64,000 nt of DNA from Pseudomonas sp. Leaf48 (GCF_001421885.1 NZ_LMLH01000031.1:175441-239440); one strand, 5' to 3'. Positions 16,005-24,093 are shown, numbered from the stretch's first letter. Notes: generated by a model from the sequence alone, not told the origin. Numbers and translations are program-made.

Positions 16005-17789
16005 TTAGCGGTCCACGTCGGCCATAACGAAATCGATACTACCCAGGTACGCGATCAAGTCCGCGACCATGCTGCCTTTGATCACCGAAGGGATCTGCTG
16101 CAAGTGCGGGAAGCTTGGAGTACGAATCCGGGTGCGGTAGCTCATGGTGCCGCCATCGCTCGTCAGGTAATAACTGTTGATGCCCTTGGTCGCTTCGATC
16201 ATCTGGAAGGATTCGTTGGCCGGCATGACCGGGCCCCACGAAACTTGCAGGAAGTGCGTGATCAGGGTCTCGATGTGTTGCAGGGTGCGCTCTTTCGGCG
16301 GCGGCGTGGTCAGCGGGTGATCCGCCTTGTACGGGCCTTGCGGCATGTTGCGCATGCACTGCTCGATGATCTTGATGCTCTGGCGCATTTCTTCGACACG
16401 TACGATGCAACGATCGTAGGCATCGCCATTGGCGGCCAGCGGCACTTCGAATTCGAAGTTCTCGTAACCGGAGTATGGACGCGCTTTACGCAGGTCGAAG
16501 TCGCAACCGGTCGAACGCAGGCCGGCACCGGTGACACCCCATTCCAGGGCTTCCTTGGTGTTGTAGGCGGCGACGCCGATGGTGCGGCCACGCAGGATGC
16601 TGTTGTCCAGTGCGGCTTTCTGGTATTCGTCCAGACGCTTTGGCATCCACTCGACGAAGTCTTTCACCAGTTTTTCCCAGCCGCGCGGCAGGTCGTGGGC
16701 GACGCCACCGATGCGGTACCAGGCCGGGTGCAGGCGGAAACCGGTAATGGCTTCGATCACCGTGTACGCCTTCTGGCGGTCGGTGAAGGTGAAGAACACC
16801 GGAGTCATGGCGCCGACGTCCTGGATGTAAGTACCCAGGAACAGCAGGTGGCTGGTGATCCGGAAGAACTCGGCCATCATGATGCGGATGACGTCGACCT
16901 TCTCTGGCACCTTGATGCCGGCCAGCTTCTCGACCGAGAGCACGTACGGCAGGTTGTTCATCACGCCGCCGAGGTAGTCGATACGGTCGGTGTACGGGAT
17001 GAAGCTGTGCCAGGACTGGCGCTCGGCCATCTTCTCGGCGCCACGGTGGTGGTAGCCGATGTCCGGAACGCAATCGACGATCTCTTCACCGTCCAGCTGC
17101 AGGATGATGCGGAACGCACCGTGCGCCGAAGGGTGGTTAGGGCCGAGGTTGAGGAACATGTAGTCCTCGTTCGCGCCGGAACGTTTCATGCCCCAGTCTT
17201 CAGGCTTGAAGCGCGCGGCTTCTTCCTCGAGTTGTTGTTTGGCCAGGGTCAGGCTGAACGGATCGAATTCGGTGGCGCGCGCCGGAAAATCCTTGCGCAG
17301 CGGGTGACCTTCCCAGGTGGGCGGCATCATGATGCGCGTCAGGTGAGGGTGGCCTTTGAAGTCGATGCCGTACATGTCCCAGACTTCACGCTCGTACCAG
17401 TTGGCGTTCGGCCAGATGCTGGTGACGGTCGGCAGGCTGAGGTCGCTCTCGGACAGGGCGACCTTGATCATGACGTCGCTGTTACGCTCGATCGACATCA
17501 AGTGATAGAACACGGAGAAGTCGGCGCCGCTTGGCAGCCCTTGACGCTTGGTGCGCAGACGCTCGTCCACGCCGTGCAGGTCATAGAGCATGACGTACGG
17601 CTTGGGCAGGTTACGCAGGAAGGTCAGGACTTCGACGAGTTTGGCGCGGGCAACCCAAAGCACCGGCATGCCGGTGCGGGTAGGCTGGGCGGTGAACGCC
17701 TCCGGGCCAAAACGGTTGTTCAGTTCGACGACCACATCCTGGTCGTCTGCCTTGTAAGGCGGGATGTACAGAGCACTGCCTGTAGTCAT
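16005..17789 (-). CDS. nuoCD: Fused NADH-quinone oxidoreductase subunit C/D
   Basis: A 594-residue fusion of the 30-kDa (NuoC) and 49-kDa (NuoD) complex I subunits, as in other gammaproteobacteria. The NuoC part covers about residues 1-190 (EREVWDMYGIDFKGHPHLTR, HPLRKDFP). The NuoD part follows with NLGPNHPSAHGAFRIILQLD, DIGYHHRGAEKMAE and GVTGAGLRSTG; it lines the quinone-binding cavity with NuoB. The fusion is intact, with no frameshift. It lies 72 bases downstream of nuoB. Confidence 0.97.
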   Translation of the reverse strand: MTTGSALYIPPYKADDQDVVVELNNRFGPEAFTAQPTRTGMPVLWVARAKLVEVLTFLRNLPKPYVMLYDLHGVDERLRTKRQGLPSGADFSVFYHLMSIERNSDVMIKVALSESDLSLPTVTSIWPNANWYEREVWDMYGIDFKGHPHLTRIMMPPTWEGHPLRKDFPARATEFDPFSLTLAKQQLEEEAARFKPEDWGMKRSGANEDYMFLNLGPNHPSAHGAFRIILQLDGEEIVDCVPDIGYHHRGAEKMAERQSWHSFIPYTDRIDYLGGVMNNLPYVLSVEKLAGIKVPEKVDVIRIMMAEFFRITSHLLFLGTYIQDVGAMTPVFFTFTDRQKAYTVIEAITGFRLHPAWYRIGGVAHDLPRGWEKLVKDFVEWMPKRLDEYQKAALDNSILRGRTIGVAAYNTKEALEWGVTGAGLRSTGCDFDLRKARPYSGYENFEFEVPLAANGDAYDRCIVRVEEMRQSIKIIEQCMRNMPQGPYKADHPLTTPPPKERTLQHIETLITHFLQVSWGPVMPANESFQMIEATKGINSYYLTSDGGTMSYRTRIRTPSFPHLQQIPSVIKGSMVADLIAYLGSIDFVMADVDR

Positions 17790-17861
17790 GGTTATTTATC
17801 GCTTTCGGTCAACGTAAAGAATGAAGCCAGTGTCTCGTTCTATCAAAGAAGCAGATCTGGA

Positions 17862-18536
17862 TCAGACTTCGTCGGGGCTGCGCAGGTTGGTGACTGCGAT
17901 TCGCTGTTCGCGGCGCTTTTCCTTCTCGGAAGGCATCTCGGCGCGGTAGACGCCTTGATCACCAACGACCCAGGAAAGCGGACGACGCTCCTGTCCAATT
18001 GACTCCTGCAACAGCATCAGGCCTTGCAGGAAAGCTTCAGGACGGGGCGGGCAGCCAGGCACGTAGACGTCCACGGGCAGGAACTTGTCCACCCCTTGAA
18101 CGACAGAGTAGATGTCGTACATGCCACCGGAGTTGGCGCACGAACCCATGGAAATTACCCATTTCGGTTCGAGCATTTGCTCATAGAGACGCTGAATGAT
18201 CGGCGCCATCTTGATGAAGCAGGTACCAGCGATAACCATGAAATCCGCCTGGCGCGGCGATGCCCGGATAACCTCGGCGCCAAAGCGCGCGATGTCGTGG
18301 GGCGCCGTGAAGGCGGTGGTCATTTCCACGTAGCAGCACGAAAGACCGAAGTTATACGGCCACAGGGAGTTCTTGCGCCCCCAGTTGATCGTGCCGTTAA
18401 GCACGTCTTCGAGCTTGCCCATGAAGATGTTTTTGTGGACTTGATCTTCTAACGGATCGGAAACGGTTTCCCGTTCGCCAATCGGATACTGCTCGTTAGG
18501 AGCATCGGGGTCGATCCTGGTGAGATTGTATTGCAT
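17862..18536 (-). CDS. nuoB: NADH-quinone oxidoreductase subunit B
   Basis: A 224-residue subunit carrying the terminal N2 [4Fe-4S] cluster that reduces quinone. The adjacent-cysteine motif GLSCCYVEM, then GSCANSGGMYD and PGCPPRPEAFLQGL supply the cluster ligands. The ATG at 18536 (MQYNLTRIDPDAPNEQYPIG) has GAGG 8 bases upstream and fits the usual length; an in-frame TTG two codons earlier is disfavoured. It starts 10 bases after the nuoA stop. Confidence 0.97.
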   Translation of the reverse strand: MQYNLTRIDPDAPNEQYPIGERETVSDPLEDQVHKNIFMGKLEDVLNGTINWGRKNSLWPYNFGLSCCYVEMTTAFTAPHDIARFGAEVIRASPRQADFMVIAGTCFIKMAPIIQRLYEQMLEPKWVISMGSCANSGGMYDIYSVVQGVDKFLPVDVYVPGCPPRPEAFLQGLMLLQESIGQERRPLSWVVGDQGVYRAEMPSEKEKRREQRIAVTNLRSPDEV

Positions 18537-18546
18537 TGCCAAAGCC

Positions 18547-18960
18547 TCATTGTTTCAGCTTCGCTTGCCGCTTGCGCCGAGCTTCCGGAGCCCAGTCAAG
18601 GGCGCCCACTCGGAATAGGTAGACAAGGCCTGCCAACAGAATTGCTATGAAAACGAGAGCTTCGACGAATCCGGTCCAGCCGCTTTCGCGGACGGACACA
18701 GACCATGCAAAGAGAAAGAGGGCTTCGATATCGAAGATCACGAAGAGCATCGCGACCAGATAGAATTTTGCCGAGAGCCGCAAGCGGGCGCCACCTGTAG
18801 GTAGCATGCCGGACTCGAACGGTTCGTTTTTGCTGCGGCCCCAGGCTTTTGACCCGAGGAGGCTTGAGACGCCCAGCATGAAGGCACAGAGGCCGACGAC
18901 GCCTAGAAGGAAAATGGCAAAGCCCCAGTTGTGGGCCATGAGTCCTGTCGCTTCGGGCAT
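18547..18960 (-). CDS. nuoA: NADH-quinone oxidoreductase subunit A
   Basis: A 137-residue three-helix membrane subunit and the first gene of the nuo operon. The typical loop FESGMLPTGGARLRLSAKFYLVAM and the following VIFDIEALFLFAW helix with its acidic residues are present. The ATG at 18960 has AAGGA 8 bases upstream; a longer reading to 19155 would extend through the promoter region and is rejected. Transcription must start in the 18961-19150 region. Confidence 0.95.
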   Translation of the reverse strand: MPEATGLMAHNWGFAIFLLGVVGLCAFMLGVSSLLGSKAWGRSKNEPFESGMLPTGGARLRLSAKFYLVAMLFVIFDIEALFLFAWSVSVRESGWTGFVEALVFIAILLAGLVYLFRVGALDWAPEARRKRQAKLKQ

Positions 18961-19077
18961 GCTGGTAATCCTTAACAGAGAGCAAAGGTCTCTGAGCTTG
19001 AAAAAGTAACAAAGCAGTGACGATATGTCGCAGCAATCAATCCCGCTGATTTTATGGCTAAACACCCGGCAAGTAAA

Positions 19078-19106
19078 ATTCCTATAGCGAAATTTATTAT
19101 AGGAAT
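19078..19106. promoter_or_regulatory. Candidate nuo promoter -10 box within a perfect palindrome
   Basis: A minus-strand TATAAT hexamer (bases 19096-19101) lies about 136 bases upstream of nuoA. It overlaps the right arm of the inverted repeat ATTCCTATA (19078-19086) / TATAGGAAT (19098-19106). No good -35 hexamer is seen at 17 bases, so an activator may be needed. The regulator is unknown. Confidence 0.4.
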
Positions 19107-19210
19107 AAGGACATTCTGAGCCTTTGGAGCCCTGTAGCCCTTGCGATGCGGGCATTAGCCGGCATTTGGGGAATTATGTTTTGTTTGGAATGTAACGAAC
19201 ATGGTTTTTG

Positions 19211-19229
19211 CTAAATGATAATCAGTATT
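19211..19229. promoter_or_regulatory. Fur-box-like site upstream of nuo
   Basis: The 19 bases centred on TGATAATCA match the classical Fur-box consensus at about 14 of 19 positions by eye. It lies about 250 bases upstream of nuoA, farther out than the candidate promoter. Complex I is iron-sulfur rich, so iron control is plausible but unproven. Confidence 0.3.
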
Positions 19230-19296
19230 GTTTGTGCTGGTTTTTAAAGTGTTTAACTGGTTTATGGTGGGGAAGTTGTCTTACATGCGCATAACT

Positions 19297-19390
19297 GTAG
19301 GAGCTGTCGAGTGAAACGAGGCTGCGATCTTTTGATTTTTTACAAGCAAGATCAAAAGATCGCAGCCTCGTTTCACGAGACAGCTCCTGC
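19297..19390. repeat. Long intergenic palindrome (40-bp arms)
   Basis: Near-perfect 40-bp inverted repeat (19297-19336 and 19351-19390) with a 14-base loop, containing GAAACGAGGCTGCGATCTTT and its complement. It belongs to a different sequence class from the other palindromes here, and lies between the aceA terminator and the nuo promoter region. It could also block transcription. Confidence 0.75.
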
Positions 19391-19436
19391 GGTGAGGTAT
19401 GGATGCAGGGTTTGTGGTGTTTGAGGAGTCGCAGGC

Positions 19437-19466
19437 AAAAAAAACGCCCCGAACCAGTCGGGGCGT
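19437..19466 (-). terminator. aceA terminator
   Basis: Stem ACGCCCCGA (19444-19452) / TCGGGGCGT (19458-19466) with loop ACCAG; on the minus strand it is followed by an eight-base T run. It lies 65 bases after the aceA stop. Confidence 0.9.
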
Positions 19467-19531
19467 CAGATGTGCAGCGCTGCGGTTAGCTTTTCAGTCG
19501 GTCCGCAGCGGCCGTGTACTCAAGAAGCAGA

Positions 19532-20857
19532 TCAGTGGAACTGTTCTTCTTCAGTCGAACCGGTCAGCGCGGTGACCGAAGACGAGCCGCCCTGGATCAC
19601 GGTGGTCATGTCGTCGAAGTAGCCGGTGCCCACTTCCTGCTGGTGAGCCACGAAGGTGTAGCCCTTCGAAGCGTCAGCGAATTCCTGCTCTTGCAGCTTC
19701 ACGTAGGCAGTCATGTCGTTGCGGGCGTAGTCGTGCGCCAGGTTGAACATGCTGTGCCACATGTTGTGAATGCCGGCCAGGGTGATGAACTGGTGCTTGT
19801 AGCCCATGGCGGACAGTTCGCGCTGGAACTTGGCGATGGTCGCGTCGTCCAGGTTTTTCTTCCAGTTGAAAGAAGGCGAGCAGTTGTAGGACAGCAGTTG
19901 GTCCGGGTATTCCTTTTTGATCGCTTCAGCGAAGCGACGAGCCTCGTCCAGGTCTGGCTTGGCGGTTTCGCACCAGATCAGGTCGGCGTACGGAGCGTAA
20001 GCCAGGCCGCGAGCGATCGCCTGGTCCAGGCCAGCGCGCACTTTGTAGAAGCCTTCCTGGGTACGTTCGCCAGTCACGAATGGCTGGTCGTACGGGTCGC
20101 AGTCGGAAGTCAGCAGGTCGGCGGCGTTAGCGTCGGTACGAGCCAGGATGATGGTCGGAGTACCGGCAACGTCAGCCGCCAGACGGGCAGCGGTCAGCTT
20201 CTGTACGGCTTCCTGGGTAGGAACCAGTACCTTGCCGCCCATGTGGCCGCATTTCTTCACGGAAGCCAGTTGGTCTTCGAAGTGAACGCCGGCGGCGCCT
20301 GCTTCGATCATGCTCTTCATCAGCTCGTAGGCGTTCAGTACGCCGCCGAAACCGGCTTCGGCGTCAGCCACGATAGGTGCGAAGTAGTCGATGTAGCCGT
20401 CGTCGCCCGGGTTCTTGCCGGCTTTCCACTGGATCTGGTCGGCGCGACGGAACGAGTTGTTGATGCGCTTGACCACGGTTGGAACCGAGTCCACCGGGTA
20501 CAGCGACTGGTCCGGGTACATCGATTCTGCGGAGTTGTTGTCCGCAGCAACCTGCCAGCCCGACAGGTAGATCGCCTGGATACCGGCTTTAACTTGTTGT
20601 ACAGCCTGGCCGCCGGTCAGGGCGCCCATGCAGTTGACGAAATCTTTCTCAGGACGGAAGGCTGGCTTGGCACCCTGGGTCACCAGGTTCCACAGCTTCT
20701 CGGCGCCCATTTTTGCAAAGGTGTGCTCAGGTTGAACCGAGCCACGCAGACGGACGACGTCAGCAGCGGAGTAAGTGCGTGTCACGCCTTTCCAGCGCGG
20801 GTTTTCAGCCCAGTCTTTTTCGAGGGCTGCAATTTGCTGTTCGCGTGTCAGTGCCAT
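19532..20857 (-). CDS. aceA: Isocitrate lyase
   Basis: A 441-residue enzyme that splits isocitrate to glyoxylate and succinate, the first step of the glyoxylate shunt used on acetate and fatty acids. The signature SVKKCGHMGGKVLVP, holding the catalytic cysteine, is present, with GWQVAADNN and LLSYNCSPSFNWKKNLDD as family landmarks. The ATG at 20857 gives the usual N-terminus (MALTREQQIAALEKDW); a longer in-frame reading to 20935 has no family support. It is monocistronic with its own terminator. It competes with the two isocitrate dehydrogenases encoded ~8 kb away. Confidence 0.97.
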   Translation of the reverse strand: MALTREQQIAALEKDWAENPRWKGVTRTYSAADVVRLRGSVQPEHTFAKMGAEKLWNLVTQGAKPAFRPEKDFVNCMGALTGGQAVQQVKAGIQAIYLSGWQVAADNNSAESMYPDQSLYPVDSVPTVVKRINNSFRRADQIQWKAGKNPGDDGYIDYFAPIVADAEAGFGGVLNAYELMKSMIEAGAAGVHFEDQLASVKKCGHMGGKVLVPTQEAVQKLTAARLAADVAGTPTIILARTDANAADLLTSDCDPYDQPFVTGERTQEGFYKVRAGLDQAIARGLAYAPYADLIWCETAKPDLDEARRFAEAIKKEYPDQLLSYNCSPSFNWKKNLDDATIAKFQRELSAMGYKHQFITLAGIHNMWHSMFNLAHDYARNDMTAYVKLQEQEFADASKGYTFVAHQQEVGTGYFDDMTTVIQGGSSSVTALTGSTEEEQFH

Positions 20858-21059
20858 GGAGATAAACCTCGTCGCGTCTTTATGAAAAGTTGTTCTGCGG
20901 TGGAAAATTCCTGCGCTCGCTGACCAGAAGCTCAATGGTTCGGTCGGATTCGGCGGGGCTGACGACGGGGTGGACGATGACTCGGGGGGGGAAGAGAGCA
21001 GGTAGAGGCGAACTGCGGGCGCATTCGGGCATCGTGGGCCTTGGTACGAACATCAGTGT
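20858..21059. other. aceA upstream region
   Basis: This 200-base stretch before aceA (minus strand) must hold its promoter, but no clear -10/-35 pair is seen. A run of eight Gs occurs near 20985-20992. A plus-strand frame across 20890-21300 has no ribosome-binding site and no recognisable product, and is not called. Confidence 0.4.
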
Positions 21060-21248
21060 GCTGCCGGGTTACCTATTAGCTTCCGTCCCTCGGGACAACT
21101 TCGTTCCAGTCGGCAACCTCGTCAAACACACCTTGTGGGCGGTACAGACACGAAGCGGATCGCGGGGTAGCTGCGAGACATCGCTTCGAAGGCCCTTGCC
21201 AGGGCCCCTGGTTAGCGGGAGCGAGGCCATCATGCCTTTGCTTTTTTG
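21060..21248 (+). ncRNA. Candidate structured small RNA with its own terminator
   Basis: Four consecutive stem-loops occur on the plus strand: GTCC/GGAC with loop CTCG (~21084-21095), CGAAGCG (21151-21157) / CGCTTCG (21182-21188) enclosing an inner CGC/GCG stem, GGCCCT (21191-21196) / AGGGCC (21201-21206), and an intrinsic terminator AGCGAGGC / GCCTTTGCT (21220-21242, one bulge) followed by TTTTTT (21242-21247). There is no gene on this strand here, so the terminator has no other owner. The RNA would be divergent from aceA. The 5' end is approximate and no promoter was identified. The alternative is a structured 5' leader of aceA read on the minus strand. I do not recognise a named family. 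Confidence 0.45.
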
Positions 21249-21263
21249 GCGCGTCAAACGTTT

Positions 21264-21295
21264 TGTAGTGCTTTTTTTCAGGCACTACATTTTTC
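21264..21295 (+). terminator. Second plus-strand hairpin with T run
   Basis: Stem TGTAGTGC (21264-21271) / GCACTACA (21282-21289) followed by TTTTTC. It comes 16 bases after the terminator of the RNA candidate and could be a back-up terminator; it also lies just beyond the stop of the convergent secretin-like gene. Confidence 0.5.
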
Positions 21296-21329
21296 TGTGA
21301 ATGCGACTCGCCAGTCAGTTTTTGGGACG

Positions 21330-22091
21330 TTAGTCCAAAGTGTCGACTTTCACCCGCACAGTCATGTCATTGCGGCTCTGAGTCGCGTAGTTGCGGGTCA
21401 TGCCCTGTTTGTCGGCCTGCGTCTGGCCATTCATGCCGGCCAGCAGGATCCATTCACCCAGGCGCCCGGTGACTGTCGTGTCGGTACTTTGCACGTTCAC
21501 TACATCGGGACGTTCCTGGCTCATGCGGTCACGATTGGTACTGATCGACAGGTGAACGATGTCACCGGTGACGCTGGCGGTGACGTAGAAGCCCTGGGTG
21601 ACGTTGCGGTATTCGGTCTGGCTGCGCAGGTCGCCGTAGGAGTCGGTCTGGCTGCTGGTCAGCGGAATGCTTTGGCCGACCTGGATCAGCGCCGGCGCGC
21701 CTTCACTGGCCTGGATTTGCTGGATGCCACCGTCGCGGCTGTCGGTGCCATAGCTGATGATCCGGGTCTTGCCCGGTTTGGCGCCGTTCACCGAATAACC
21801 CTGACCACCCTGAACGTTGTTTTCGTTGGTGTCGACAGTGATCAGCAGGCGTTTTGGGGCGGTGTCGAGTTGGCTGAGAAGGGCTTTAAGTTCGTCGATC
21901 TTGCGCTGATCGGCGTTGACAATGAGCTGATTGCCGTAGGCGCTGACCTGGCCGTCCTTGCCGATATAGTCTTGGGCGACCGGCAGCATGTCGGCGCTGG
22001 TGTGATATTTCAGCGGCACGATTTCCGTGGCTGCCATGACCGAAAAGCTGCTGGCTACCAACAGTGTGGTGAGCAGGGTGCGTAGGGACAT
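21330..22091 (-). CDS. Small secretin-like exported protein
   Basis: A 253-residue exported protein with signal peptide SLRTLLTTLLVASSFSVMAA. It resembles the outer-membrane secretin superfamily: an N-terminal N-domain/NolW-like part (IVPLKYHTSADMLPVAQDYI, KIDELKALLSQLDTAPKRLL) and a short C-terminal part with secretin-like strands (GRLGEWILLAGMNGQTQ). It is much shorter than secretins of type II, type III or type IV pilus systems, and no secretion genes are nearby. The ATG at 22091 has GGAG 9 bases upstream; an in-frame extension to 22112 is less likely. Its role is unknown. Confidence 0.75.
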   Translation of the reverse strand: MSLRTLLTTLLVASSFSVMAATEIVPLKYHTSADMLPVAQDYIGKDGQVSAYGNQLIVNADQRKIDELKALLSQLDTAPKRLLITVDTNENNVQGGQGYSVNGAKPGKTRIISYGTDSRDGGIQQIQASEGAPALIQVGQSIPLTSSQTDSYGDLRSQTEYRNVTQGFYVTASVTGDIVHLSISTNRDRMSQERPDVVNVQSTDTTVTGRLGEWILLAGMNGQTQADKQGMTRNYATQSRNDMTVRVKVDTLD

Positions 22092-22169
22092 ATCCGTTAT
22101 CTCCGCAATCAAAGGCTTGATGTTGCCAGTTTGTCGGCCTGGCGGGGCGGTAGTTGAATCCTAGACGGC

Positions 22170-22205
22170 AAAACGCCCCGGCATCTGAAGATGACGAGGC
22201 GTTTT
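22170..22205 (-). terminator. Hairpin, probable terminator
   Basis: Outer stem AAAACGCC (22170-22177) / GGCGTTTT (22198-22205) with an inner CATCT/AGATG stem. Both sides carry T runs, so it could serve either direction. It lies upstream of the secretin-like gene and downstream of the GNAT gene. Confidence 0.55.
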
Positions 22206-22226
22206 GATGGTGTTCACATATTGCTT

Positions 22227-22322
22227 TTGTGGCGAGGGGGCTTGCCCCCGTTGGGCTGCGCAGCGGCCCTGAAAATACTGGGGCCGCTGCGCGACCCAGC
22301 GGGGGCAAGCCCCCTCGCCACA
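22227..22322. repeat. REP-like palindrome, TGTGGCGAGGGGGCTTGCC family
   Basis: Two inverted arms (GTGGCGAGGGGGCTTGCCCC and its complement) flank an inner GGGCCGCTGCGC-type stem and a short A-rich loop. Related elements occur at 46323-46585 and 63845-64000. Confidence 0.85.
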
Positions 22323-22443
22323 GAAGCCCTCTAGGCACACAAGCCCTCCATGACAAAAAGGCCCTCTATGACACAGAAGCCCTCTATGGCACACAAGCCT
22401 TCTGAGGCACACAAGCCCTCCATGACAAAGAGGCCCGCCATGA
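22319..22443. repeat. Tandem array of 18-bp units growing from a REP arm
   Basis: Seven head-to-tail, imperfect copies: a 17-base first unit at 22319-22335, then 18-base units starting at 22336, 22354, 22372, 22390, 22408 and 22426, each close to CACACAAGCCCTCCATGA. The first continues the outer arm of the adjacent palindrome (CAAGCCCCCTCGCCACA), so the array looks like degenerate expansion of that arm. There is no open frame of note. Confidence 0.85.
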
Positions 22444-22467
22444 CGCAGGGCCTCTTCATCACAGGGT

Positions 22468-22893
22468 TCAGGCCGAATGGCGAACCATGTCCACATGAGG
22501 AATCCCGGCTTCCAGGAACTCCTCGCTGACCATGCGAAAGCCCAGGCGCTCATAGAACGCCGTGGCCTGCACCTGGGCGCTGAGCATCTGCTGCTTGAGC
22601 CCGCGCTTCTCGGCTTCACCGATCACTGCATGCATCAGTGCATCGCCGACTTTCAGGCCGCGCCAGTCCTTGAGTACCGATACCCGGCCAACGTGCCCGT
22701 CGGGCAGCAAGCGGGCGGTACCGATCGGAAAGTCGCCTTCGAACGCCAGGAAATGCACGGCGGTCGCGTCATCGGCGTCCCATTCCAGCTCGGGTGGCAC
22801 GCATTGCTCGGCGACGAACACCGTCTCACGAATGCGCCGGATCTCGGCGTTGTCCTTTTGCCAGTCTGCGACACTTACGTGAATCTTATTCAT
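22468..22893 (-). CDS. GNAT-family N-acetyltransferase
   Basis: A 141-residue single-domain acetyltransferase. The acetyl-CoA binding region is visible (VGRVSVLKDWRGLKVGDALM, an R-x-x-G-x-G/A type loop) and is followed by AFYERLGFRMVSEEF, the usual fourth motif. The N-terminal RIRETVFVAEQCVPPELEWD resembles the ElaA/YjcF-like subgroup. The substrate is unknown. Its start codon overlaps the end of the upstream RoxA-like gene by 8 bases (22886-22893), so the two are probably translated together. Confidence 0.85.
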   Translation of the reverse strand: MNKIHVSVADWQKDNAEIRRIRETVFVAEQCVPPELEWDADDATAVHFLAFEGDFPIGTARLLPDGHVGRVSVLKDWRGLKVGDALMHAVIGEAEKRGLKQQMLSAQVQATAFYERLGFRMVSEEFLEAGIPHVDMVRHSA

Positions 22894-24055
22894 CGGCGAA
22901 CCCCAGGCTTCCTTGCTTGACCAGTTCGCACAGCAGGCTGCGGCCGTCTTCGTCGCTCAGCCAGGCGCCGAGGTTGTCGATGTGCAGCGCGTCGGCGGCG
23001 CAGATCATCTTCAACAGTTCGCGCAACTTGCCCGGCAGGTAGCGGCTCTGGCCGCTGGCGAACAGCAGCAGGTCGTCGTCGACTTCCGACCAGGCCAGGC
23101 GTGCGCTCGGGTTGCGGATCAGTACGGCGCCTTCTTCCAGTGCGCTGAGTACGTCGTCTTCTTCCAGATCTTCCGGCCCGACCACCAGTTCCGGGTAGCG
23201 CGGTTCGGTCATGAACTGGCCGAACCAGGTCAGCAGCAGGCGCTCGTCGCTCATGTGTTCGGCCAGCAGGCCTTTCAAGCGGTCGAGGGCGTCATGCTGG
23301 ATCTGGTGCGGATCCGCCACCGGCAGGGCGTCGGCGTCGGTGTAGCGCTCTTCATCCGGCAGGAACTGGCTAAGGAAATCGGTGAAGTGGGTCAGTACTT
23401 CAGCGGCGCTCGGTGCGCGGAAACCAACCGAATAGGTCAGGCAGTCATCGACTGCAACGCCGCAGTGGGCCAGGCGCGGCGGCAGGTACAGCATGTCGCC
23501 CGGTTCCAGGACCCACTCATCGGTGGCTTCGAAGTCGGCGAGGATGCGCAGGTCGGCATGCTGCAGCAGGGCGCTATCGGAATCGCACATCTGGCCGATC
23601 TTCCAGTTGCGCTTGCCATGGCCTTGCAGCAGGAACACGTCGTAGTTGTCGAAGTGCGGACCCACGCTGCCACCCGGGGCGGCGAAGCTGATCATCACGT
23701 CGTCGATGCGCCAGCTCGGCAGGAAGCGGAAATGTTCGAGCAGTTCGCTGACTTCCGGTACGAACTGGTCCACGGCTTGAACCAGCAGGGTCCACTCTCG
23801 CTCCGGCAATTTGCTGAATTCGTCTTCGGCAAACGGACCGCGGCGCAATTCCCACGGGCGTTCGCCGTTTTCGATGATCAGACGCGATTCGACTTCTTCT
23901 TCCAGTGCCAGGCCGGCCAGTTCGTCGGCGTCGATCGGGCTTTCGAAATCAGGAATTGCCTGACGGATCAGCAGTGGTTTTTTCTGCCAGTAGTCGCGCA
24001 GGAATTCCCGTGCCGTGATACCGCCGAGAAGTTGCAGAGGAGTGTCAGGATTCAT
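22886..24055 (-). CDS. roxA: Ribosomal protein L16 arginine hydroxylase (RoxA/YcfD type)
   Basis: A 389-residue cupin/JmjC-fold 2-oxoglutarate and Fe(II)-dependent oxygenase. The family enzyme hydroxylates an arginine of ribosomal protein L16. The metal-binding triad is visible as H134 and D136 in GPHFDNYDVFLLQ and H197 in PPRLAHCGVAV; GDMLYLPP precedes the last histidine. The C-terminal winged-helix-like part is present, so length is normal. The ATG at 24055 has AGG 6 bases upstream. It is co-transcribed with the GNAT gene, which it overlaps. Confidence 0.88.
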   Translation of the reverse strand: MNPDTPLQLLGGITAREFLRDYWQKKPLLIRQAIPDFESPIDADELAGLALEEEVESRLIIENGERPWELRRGPFAEDEFSKLPEREWTLLVQAVDQFVPEVSELLEHFRFLPSWRIDDVMISFAAPGGSVGPHFDNYDVFLLQGHGKRNWKIGQMCDSDSALLQHADLRILADFEATDEWVLEPGDMLYLPPRLAHCGVAVDDCLTYSVGFRAPSAAEVLTHFTDFLSQFLPDEERYTDADALPVADPHQIQHDALDRLKGLLAEHMSDERLLLTWFGQFMTEPRYPELVVGPEDLEEDDVLSALEEGAVLIRNPSARLAWSEVDDDLLLFASGQSRYLPGKLRELLKMICAADALHIDNLGAWLSDEDGRSLLCELVKQGSLGFADE

Positions 24056-24093
24056 GTGTAACCTATTGAAAAAATGCACTTTTCATACGGGAA

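Noticed and set aside
4041..18002. Long plus-strand open frames opposite the nuo genes
   Set aside because: They are antisense shadows of GC-rich genes, rich in Q, H, R and G, with no recognisable domains or ribosome-binding sites.
20890..21300. Plus-strand frame of 136 codons upstream of aceA
   Set aside because: It has no ribosome-binding site, odd composition and overlaps the structured RNA candidate.
22319..22443. Possible CRISPR array
   Set aside because: The 18-bp units are directly adjacent with no unique spacers, and they grade into a REP arm.
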